Part shown: positions 57,481 to 64,000 of the stretch, piece after piece
Layout of the letters: each line of letters starts with the position of its first letter
Position numbering within the stretch: the first letter of the stretch is position 1
NCBI GenBank assembly: GCA_023376005.1
Contig: CM042163.1
Coordinates: 2,049,735-2,113,734, forward strand
Direction of reading: 5' to 3'
Source of the DNA: Doryteuthis pealeii
Taxonomy: Eukaryota > Mollusca > Cephalopoda > Myopsida > Loliginidae
DNA length: 64,000 nucleotides
The notes under the pieces: generated by a model
What the model saw: only the letters and a program-made list of their open reading frames with translations
Told to the model about the DNA's origin: nothing
Databases searched by the model: none
Made by a program: the position numbers and the translations under genes

Positions 57481-57967
57481 GCGCCATTGATTTTCTTTAA
57501 CAAGTGACATTTTAAGAAGCCTATTCGATATTCAAGTCTTCATATTTTTGTAGAACCCTTGTCTGCGGCAAGGTAGCAATGACGTCACAGCTCTGCGCCA
57601 TTTTAAGAAACGGGCAATGGGGGGGGGCGGGGAGCGGCGTAGGTTGCTGCCATTTCGTGCAGAGTTTGGTGACTGCATAGGGGGTGGTGGGTGTATGTGT
57701 GTGTGTGTGTGGAGGGTGGGAGTGGGGTAGGTGTGCAGGGTGCTGTCTGACGCGATTGATAAACGCCGAAGTAAATGGAAAATGTGGTAGAAATGAATGA
57801 GCTTTAGGTTAAAAGAAATTGAATGAAGAGAAGAATATTATAGAAGGAATAAAGAAAGAAAGATGAATGATAGCAATGAATGAAAATGAATGAATGAATA
57901 CTGGGGATGGGAGAGGGTGGAAAGAAGACGTGAAAATTGATTAATAAAAAGCAAGAAAGGATAAAAA

Positions 57968-58209
57968 AAACCCAGCTCAGTCGGTAGAGCGTTCGGCTAG
58001 AAATCACAAGGTTCCTAGTTCGATACCGGTCCTCGCCAACCCAGCGTTATGAGTAGCACAGGGATCTGTGCGGTAAAGTAAGGAGCTGATGGTAGGTGTG
58101 GCGCTCCACCTCAGACGCCAAAACAATCTCCTTGGTCTAGCGCTATTGAAAAGGGGATAGACTCCCTCGCTGACTGGCTGATACCGACTTTAGGCCGCCC
58201 CGACGACTT

Positions 58210-58213
<4 letters not shown>
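57968..58213 (+). mobile_element. SINE family 1
   Basis: A box CAGCTCAGTCGG, B-box variant AGTTCGATACC, full body, 3' end GACGACTTTATT running straight into (AT)n. Confidence 0.88.
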
Positions 58214-58250
<37 letters not shown>

Positions 58251-58252
58251 GT

Positions 58253-58297
<45 letters not shown>

Positions 58298-58459
58298 GTT
58301 AAGTAAACAAACAAATGTGTTTATTTTTATATGGCTTTAAGCCGACAATTTTTTGATTTGTTTAGCCTTACATTTGTACATATATGCCCGCCTAAATTCA
58401 TTAATTATTAACTAGTTAATTTTCAAAATTAGGTATGACTTCAATTAAGCACATATCCC

Positions 58460-58501
<42 letters not shown>

Positions 58502-58525
58502 GTGTGTGTGTGTGTGTGTGTGTGT
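58214..58525 (+). repeat. (AT)n tracts around a SINE-hammerhead tail
   Basis: (AT)n at 58214-58246, 58256-58294 and 58465-58497, then (GT)n to 58527. 58310-58465 is the 3' tail of the SINE-hammerhead family without the ribozyme. Confidence 0.85.
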
Positions 58526-58694
58526 GAGGTATCCAAAACTTGGTAGTAAGGGATGATTCTATATGTGATTTCTAAGACACACTGTATTATTATTGTATAA
58601 TCCAGTATGTATAAATACAGTGAATCTTTAAATCCCTAAAGAGAGCTCAATGTATAATAAACTTTTTAGATTATATACAGAGCAATATTTATCT

Positions 58695-58784
58695 TAGAAA
58701 GGAAGGAAAAACTCAACACCGTTATTCCATAATAAATTTATTTCGACCAAAATTGGGGCCTTTAGAGTTTTTCCTTCCTTTCAA

Positions 58785-58860
<76 letters not shown>
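58695..58860 (-). repeat. Partial hammerhead palindrome and (AT)n(GT)n
   Basis: 58700-58760 is the 3' half of the 25109-25202 ribozyme (GAAATAAATTTATTATGGAAT on minus). It is flanked by an inverted pair (AGAAAGGAAGGAAAAACTC / GAGTTTTTCCTTCCTTTC). Microsatellite fills 58787-58860. Confidence 0.75.
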
Positions 58861-58866
<6 letters not shown>

Positions 58867-58913
58867 TATGAAAGATTGAAAAAAAAGTTCCTAAAACGAG
58901 TAATGTTTATTTC

Positions 58914-58961
58914 GCCTGTGCTGCAGTGTTTCGATCTGTTTCAATAGATCTTCATCAGGGC
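58914..58961 (-). ncRNA. Hammerhead-like motif, stem III damaged
   Basis: Minus strand: AGCC-CTGATGA-A-GATCT...AGATC-GAAA-CACTGCAGCAC-A-GGC. Core and stem II are good and stem I is GCC/GGC. Position 16.1 is C, so the A15.1-U16.1 pair is lost. (GT)n lies just upstream. Confidence 0.55.
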
Positions 58962-58980
58962 TTTCATTAGTTTGAGGAAA

Positions 58981-59649
58981 AATAAATGGGTAATAAAGGA
59001 CTATTTGCTCGTAATTCCTACCATAAAATAAACTGAACCCCCATTTTATGTCCGTGTTTTTGCAATAAATGTTTTATTTTTCTTGCACCCGTTATGTTAC
59101 AATACTAAATATATTTCCTTTATTTATTTTAGTATTCACTTCAATGTTTATATTCTAAAAGTTTTTATTTTGCGAGAATGCTTAGTTTTAAAGTGGGGGT
59201 TCGTTTTTACACTTCAACTTTTTACTCGTAAATTCCTACCATAAAATGCCCAAGCCTAATTTTATGGCAGGAATTTACGAGTAAAAAGTTGAATATTACA
59301 TTTTGTTGTTGTTATTTCTTTTCTTTTTTGGCTTTGATACTCTAAAATAAAAACGCCAGATTTTAATCATCGTCGACGAAAAAACAAAATTACGGTCATA
59401 AAAGGAGGATCCAATTTATGGCTAAATTGTAAAACGATTTAAAACTAACCATTCTCACAAAATAAAAACTTTTAGAATATGCACATTGAAATAAATATTA
59501 AAATAAATAAATAAAATATATTTGTATTGTAAAATAACGGGTGCAAGAAAAATAAAACATTTAATACAAAAACGCGGACATAAAATGGGGGTTCAGTTTA
59601 TTTTATGGTAGGAATTTACGAGCAAATAGTCCTTTATTACCAATAAATG
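58981..59649. mobile_element. Foldback transposon with 8-bp target duplication
   Basis: The element is 58989-59641 (653 bp), flanked by AATAAATG at 58981-58988 and 59642-59649. Terminal inverted repeats of about 210 bp start GGTAATAAAGGACTATTTGC at both ends. The centre contains a second inverted pair that repeats the terminal motif CTCGTAAATTCCTACCATAA. No transposase is encoded. 8-bp duplications fit hAT or Merlin-type elements, but the termini were not matched to a named family. Copy 1 is at 26243-26900. Confidence 0.9.
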
Positions 59650-59876
59650 TATCACAGAGAATAAGAAATCTGCGAGACTCGTTTGCTTTTGTCGGTCAGT
59701 CTGTTTAAAATTGTTGAATGAAACGCTTAGCGTTCGTGGATGTTTAAGACATAAGAACAGACGCTAGAAACGGTTGTCATGGTTATTTGAAAAATGGAAA
59801 CAAACTGTGAACAGACGACAGATTCACTTTCGATAGATTCAATATCACATACTGTCGGATTCACTTCCACTTTTTC

Positions 59877-59879
<3 letters not shown>

Positions 59880-59919
<40 letters not shown>

Positions 59920-60060
59920 TAAAATAGGTACAAGAGATAACCTATTCGAGTTTCACCATAAGGATCTTCAGGGGTTAAATCCCCTGAATTAATCGAGATA
60001 CCGATTAATTGCAGTCGATTACACGTGTGTGTTCATTGCATTGAACTGTTTGTTATATCG
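59880..60060 (-). repeat. (CA)n and hammerhead-like repeat
   Basis: (CA)n at 59880-59919 is followed by a homologue of 13640-13790 with CCCCTGAAGATCC...GGTGAAAC on the minus strand. (AT)n follows at 60133-60172. Confidence 0.6.
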
Positions 60061-60128
60061 CTGATTTACCCCCTAAAGTCTGCACCACCTACCACCGTGA
60101 CCATATTCACCGGTAAGTCACCTTTTCC

Positions 60129-60171
<43 letters not shown>

Positions 60172-60224
60172 ATTTTTACTTGAAGGAACTTACAACGCAT
60201 GTATCGCATAAAATTCGATACTTT

Positions 60225-60425
60225 TTCTTATAGAAAATGAACTTGACAAGTGTAATCCCAGCAAAGGATGGCTCGATGTGTAGAATACCGTACAGACTGT
60301 TTCGACTTTATTAAGTTCCATCAGCGCTATTACTAACGATTTCCCTCCGACAGAAATCGAAACCGGGACTTCAGCAGACACAGTGAAACACTAGTGAAAC
60401 ACTTTTTCGCCTCGGCCACAGTACA
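60225..60425 (-). mobile_element. tRNA-derived SINE with hammerhead (second family)
   Basis: Minus strand: A-box-like GTGGCCGAGGCGAAAAAGTG (about 60405), B-box-like GGTTTCGATTTC (near 60355), then a hammerhead (60286-60329). The order tRNA head then ribozyme matches the 13208 family, but the sequence is unrelated. Confidence 0.65.
60286..60329 (-). ncRNA. Hammerhead motif in SINE, A9 mutated
   Basis: CTGATGG (complement of 60318-60324), stem II ACTT/AAGT, GAAA, stem III ACAG/CTGT, H17 A. Stem I is TAGCG/CGGTA with one mismatch. A9 is G in this copy, so activity is doubtful, but the architecture is complete. Confidence 0.6.
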
Positions 60426-60554
60426 CAGCTGACCATCCTAGCGAAATTAAGCTTGTCAAATGATAGTACTACACGCCTCTACCATAATAGGTAAGGGGGC
60501 GTTATTGAGAGAATAATAACATGTGTGTAAAGATGAAACTGGAAGTGAATCCGA

Positions 60555-60995
60555 CGGTATGTTGAAAGAATGAATAAAGGAAAGAAAGTATAGAAAGGAT
60601 AATAAAGGATAATTTTGATCAATATCACTTACACGTGTTTCGGTCAGGAGTTTATCTATGTGTACAGTATTTAAACTATTATTATTTTTAAATAAACAAA
60701 TGAAATGAAATAATAATAATAGAAAAAATGTAGAAGTGTTCCGCACACAAAGAAAATTCGACCTTCATCAGAGTGAATCCTTATTTAGAATCCTTATTTT
60801 CGAATCCTTATTTTCAAATAAGGATTCACTCCGATGAAGGTCGAAGTTTCTTTTATTTGTTTATTTAAAAATAATAATAGTTTAAATATTGTACACATAG
60901 ATAAACTCCTGACCGAAACACGTGTAAGTGATATTGATTAAAATTATCCTTTATTATCCTTTCTATACTTTCTTTCCTTTATTCATTCTTTCAAC
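60555..60995. repeat. 440-bp palindrome with hammerheads on both strands
   Basis: Left arm 60560-60780 and right arm 60820-60990 are inverted copies (CACTTACACGTGTTTCGGTC / GACCGAAACACGTGTAAGTG). The right arm (60826-60931, plus) has the same hammerhead with U4 changed to C. (AT)n lies on the right at 61002-61026. Confidence 0.85.
60625..60776 (-). ncRNA. Hammerhead ribozyme with large stem II loop
   Basis: Minus strand: stem I TCACT/AGTGA (60772-60776 with 60625-60629). CTGATGA is the complement of 60765-60771. An unpaired A, then stem II GGTC/GACC closes a loop of more than 100 nt. GAA, stem III ACAC/GTGT, H17 A. All invariant core bases are present. The long loop contains another non-homologous segment (AT-rich, ATAATAATAG), probably an insertion. 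Confidence 0.68.
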
Positions 60996-61021
60996 ATATA
61001 CATATATATACATATATATAT

Positions 61022-61385
61022 ATATATTAAAGTAAAGTCGTCGGGGTGGCCTAAAGTCGATATCAGCCAATCAGCGAGGGAGTCTATCCCCTTTTCACTA
61101 GCACTAGACCAAGAAGATTATTTTTGCGTCTGAGGTGGAGCGCCACACCTACCATTAGCTCTTTACCATAAGAAGTGGGGTATGAGGCAAATACCCCCAC
61201 TGAAGATGGAACCCCCTCCCCCTTGGTAACGGTGCGTGAGACCAGAGTCCTATGCTGAAGAACTCGTACCACTTTTGTCATTTACAAAGTTTAGCTTAAT
61301 TTGACACAAGGTCAGAATTATGCGACACCCAGTGAGAACCGAACTCATTAACAGTCGTCTGCTAGTGTAGTTCGCTTACCATTAT
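61022..61385 (-). mobile_element. SINE family 1 (truncated) and a SINE family 2 module
   Basis: 61022-61166 is the 3' half of SINE family 1 in minus orientation. 61275-61385 is one degraded family 2 module (GTGAGAACCGAACTCA on plus, a B-box complement). Confidence 0.75.
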
Positions 61386-61400
61386 CTCTCTCTTTTTTTT

Positions 61401-61500
61401 NNNNNNNNNNNNNNNNNNNNNNNNNNNNNNNNNNNNNNNNNNNNNNNNNNNNNNNNNNNNNNNNNNNNNNNNNNNNNNNNNNNNNNNNNNNNNNNNNNNN
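61401..61500. other. Assembly gap, 100 N
   Basis: Exactly 100 undetermined bases, the conventional length for a gap of unknown size. Low-complexity CT/T sequence precedes it. Sequence on the two sides may not be adjacent in the genome. Confidence 1.
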
Positions 61501-61600
61501 CCCGAAGTTTTCCTTTTTTCTAGACTGATTACCTAGCCATGGTTTAAAGAGCCCAGTCTGCCCTACTATTTTACTCATTCGTTGGAGAGAAAGCTAATAT
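61501..61600 (+). repeat. Repeat D, copy truncated by the gap
   Basis: CTAGACTGATTACCTAGCCATGG and AAAGAGCCCAGTCTGCCCTACT match 28830-28870. 61600-62060 shows no recognised feature. Confidence 0.75.
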
Positions 61601-62067
61601 GGATCATAATCTTTAACGGTGTCTGTTTAAAAATATATAATAAAGTAACTCACGCAGGCCGCTCTCTTACAAATGAAGGTGAAAAAAAATAATGAGAAAA
61701 AACAAGTTTAAAAAAAAAAAAAAAAAAGATTAAAATTTATCTAAAGTAAAGATGAAATTAAAAAATTAAAGGAGATCATTGTAAACTTGAGAGACAACAA
61801 GTGTTTATGGTCTTACAAAAAAGAAAATTGGGAATACTTTGTTTATTACAACGAAAATGAATAACTCTTTTAGCTGAATTACTCTTTATGGTTTCTGTCG
61901 TCTGTATTTGATTCTTCGAGACAATAAAAACAACTAACGAACACCAAAAAGAAAAAAAAAAATATGTCTGATAATGAAATAAACTGAAAACGCTTCGTCA
62001 AAAAAAAGAGAGACCTAATTTATATTCTTCCTTACCTCTCAACAGCATTTCACTTCATTATACAAGA

Positions 62068-62869
62068 CTAGCAAAAATAAAAAGACACCCTCCGGGCGAT
62101 GTAAAAATTTAATTTTTTGAAAGTTAACCAGACAAGATTAGATACATATACATATTAAAATTAAATTCAAACCCATTCTCAACAGATATTTCAAAGTAAG
62201 AAAACTACAGTTATCCGCCGCCAAATTTCATTCATAAACATAAAAAAAAAAGGGGGAAGAAGAGCGAAGAAAAAAGAAAGAAAAGAAAGAAAAAAATATA
62301 ACGACACACACACAAAAAAAAGAAACGCGTCCATTTCTGAAAACCGTCTCTGAAGATAAAGTTTATTTTGAAATCGATAAGACAAAAAAACATCTTTTTG
62401 TTTTTATTTTTTATATGCATTGTAATTGCCTTCAAATAAATTAATATATAATAACATACTTAACAATGCTTCAAGCAAATTACCAATTACTATTAATTTT
62501 TAAAAAAGTTATTGCCTGAGGGGATGGGAGCTGAAAAATTTCAATGTCATTAGAGTGTGTACCATAAGTATGTAAAATCGTCAAATTTATTAAAGGATAA
62601 AAAAAAAAGAAAGAAAGACAATTTGAAATGGAAACAGTTCCGATAACTTTAAATATATATTAGAAAAATAAAACAATCTGTATTATAAATATATAACACC
62701 GGGCATCTATTTATTGAAACAATGAGGATTGTCTAACGTTGCATGCTCACATTTTGAGTATATTTATTCATGTTATGACGTTGGATTATTGTTGAGTAAT
62801 GTGACGTAAGCAGTGACGTATATTTTTGTTACAGACAAAAACCGGAAGCGAATCTCCATTATCAATAGA
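62068..62869 (-). mobile_element. Helitron 1 of a head-to-tail array, with nested insertion
   Basis: CTAG at 62068-62071 is the 3' end (A before it on plus), followed by hairpin CACCCTCCGGGCG. The 5' end TCTATTGATAATGGAG is at 62869. It is interrupted by about 380 bp (62126-62505) of a hammerhead-bearing repeat flanked by AAGTT at 62121-62125 and 62506-62510, a possible 5-bp target duplication. Confidence 0.78.
62346..62383 (+). ncRNA. Hammerhead ribozyme motif, minimal
   Basis: Stem I GTCT/AGAC (62346-62349, 62380-62383). Core CTGAAGA is at 62350-62356 (position 7 is not conserved in hammerheads). Stem II is AAAG/TTTT with flanking U-U. GAA is at 62370-62372, stem III AUCGAU, H17 A62379. 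Homologous to 42479-42514; weak stems. Confidence 0.6.
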
Positions 62870-63548
62870 CTAGCAAAATAAAAAAACGCCCCCTGGGCGA
62901 TGTAAAATAAATATTGACTGGGGGGGGTTGGGAGTTGAAAATTTAATATCAGAGAGTTTGTATCATAAGTAAAGTAAAATCATCAAATTTATTAAAGGAG
63001 TAAAAAAATAAATAAATTTATTAAAGGAAATAAAAAAAAAAAAAATTGAAATGGAAACTTAGTTCTGATAACTTTAGATATAATTAAAAATAAAAAACAA
63101 ACTATATAGATAGATATTGCCAGGTATGTTAAGACGGACAAGACACGCGGGACCACTGCTGGAGAAGCAAGGACGAACTCATAAGCAACGTCATCCTGTG
63201 GAAGCCAGCACATGGGCACGTCTGTATGAGCCGACCAGCAAAGGCGTACATTGATCAGCTCTGTGCGGATACAGGATGCTGCACAGAGGACCTCCCGAGA
63301 ACGATGAGTGATAGGGACTGATGGAGAGAGATTGTCATGGATATCCGTACCAACAGCTCGACATGATGATGATGATGATGATGATGTATTTATTAAAACT
63401 TGTTTAAAAAACCAATGAGGACTGTCTAACATTGCATGCTCAAATTTTGAGGGTATTTATTCTACGTTATGACGTTTTAGGTAGTGTGACGTAATCAGTG
63501 ACGTCGTTTTTGTTACAGACAAAAACCTGAAGCGAATCTCATTATTGA
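62870..63548 (-). mobile_element. Helitron 2 of the array, with nested RTE-like LINE
   Basis: Its CTAG (62870-62873) abuts the first element's TC with no spacer. Its 5' end TCAATAATGAGATTCGC is at 63548, with A as the flank. The body matches 12417-12809 except for the LINE insert. Confidence 0.78.
63131..63388 (+). pseudogene. RTE-like LINE 3' end nested in a Helitron
   Basis: It encodes, with frameshifts, RRTRHAG..CWRSKDELIS, the PTSKAYIDQLC segment and EIVMDIRTN, and ends in (ATG)n at 63361-63388. It is closer in sequence to 20250-20490 than to 11960-12180. Surrounding Helitron sequence (CAGGTATGT / GTATTTATTAAAACTTG) resumes at the expected point on both sides. Confidence 0.82.
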
Positions 63549-63550
63549 TA

Positions 63551-64000
63551 CTAGCAAATATATGCACCCTCCGGGTGCAAGTATTAAAGTTTTAATATAA
63601 TAAAATATCATATTACATTAGAAAGGCTAATGAAACTGAATAAGAATGTAGATAAAAAGATTTTGAACAGAGAGGTATGATTGAAAAACAGAACAACTTT
63701 GAAACTAACTCTTCCATCATTTTCCATTACTCAACGTCTTTCATTGGTAAAATTTTTCTAATTTAACTATTTAGTTAAAATAAGGAAATTAAGAATAATA
63801 TTACAGTTTTATTCTTCTTGTTAATGGATTTCATTTAAGATTTATCCCCGAGATTTGCTCATATTCAATAAGATAAAACCAAACAATTAGAAATCCAATA
63901 ATACTAAGCATATAATATATTTATTAAAATCAAATTTTTAAGATCAATATGCAAATTAGCCCTTCCCATTCACACTGCTGTAAACCGCTATTTTGTTGTA
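63551..64000 (-). mobile_element. Helitron 3 of the array, runs off the window
   Basis: CTAG (63551-63554) and a perfect hairpin GCACCC-TCC-GGGTGC (63564-63578) mark its 3' end. The body is homologous to 1960-2357 in reverse. The 5' end lies beyond 64000. Confidence 0.78.

Overview
No host protein-coding gene was recognised in this 64 kb window. It looks like repeat-dense intergenic or intronic DNA of an invertebrate. The mix of tRNA-derived SINEs, R4/Dong-like and RTE-like LINE debris, very long (GA)n, (CT)n, (GAA)n and (AT)n tracts and many foldback repeats suggests a cephalopod mollusc, perhaps a cuttlefish; that assignment is an inference from family recognition, not proven here. There is one 100-N assembly gap at 61401-61500. 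Most long open frames are translations of microsatellites or tandem repeats.

Layout. 1-1757: stacked 3' ends of an R4/Dong-like LINE separated by (TAA)n, followed by a complete short Helitron (1758-2357). 2.4-13 kb: microsatellites, an interspersed repeat called here repeat A, tRNA-derived SINEs, an RTE-like LINE 3' end (11576-12180) and a second Helitron (12417-12809). 13.2-13.5 kb: a tRNA-headed SINE carrying a complete hammerhead ribozyme. 13.8-21.8 kb: at least seven antisense R4/Dong-like copies, a kilobase-scale GA tract and a 5'-inverted RTE copy. 22.2-30 kb: (AT)n tracts interleaved with hammerhead-bearing palindromes, a 660-bp foldback transposon and more repeat A. 30.8-32.0 kb: about 15 tandem copies of the 3' end of repeat A, which create a 435-codon false ORF. 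32-47 kb: SINEs, GAA tracts, an 89-bp tandem array, the best-preserved R4/Dong-like 3' end (37922-38628), two opposed LTR-like copies and two further hammerheads. 47-55 kb: a minisatellite, an LTR-like region, a 163-bp satellite and a third Helitron. 55.8-61.4 kb: another R4/Dong-like copy, six hammerhead or hammerhead-like sites and a foldback element with 8-bp target duplications. 62.07-64.0 kb: a head-to-tail array of three Helitrons, two of them interrupted by nested insertions.

The most interesting system is the concentration of hammerhead self-cleaving ribozyme motifs. At least eight sites, counted by eye, keep the whole catalytic core plus three pairable stems, on both strands and in several unrelated repeat families. 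They sit in palindromic repeats next to (AT)n tracts, or downstream of a tRNA-like Pol III promoter in SINEs. Such ribozymes are known from Penelope-like elements, retrozymes and schistosome SINE-like satellites. No Penelope reverse transcriptase or GIY-YIG domain was seen here, so these would be non-autonomous copies.
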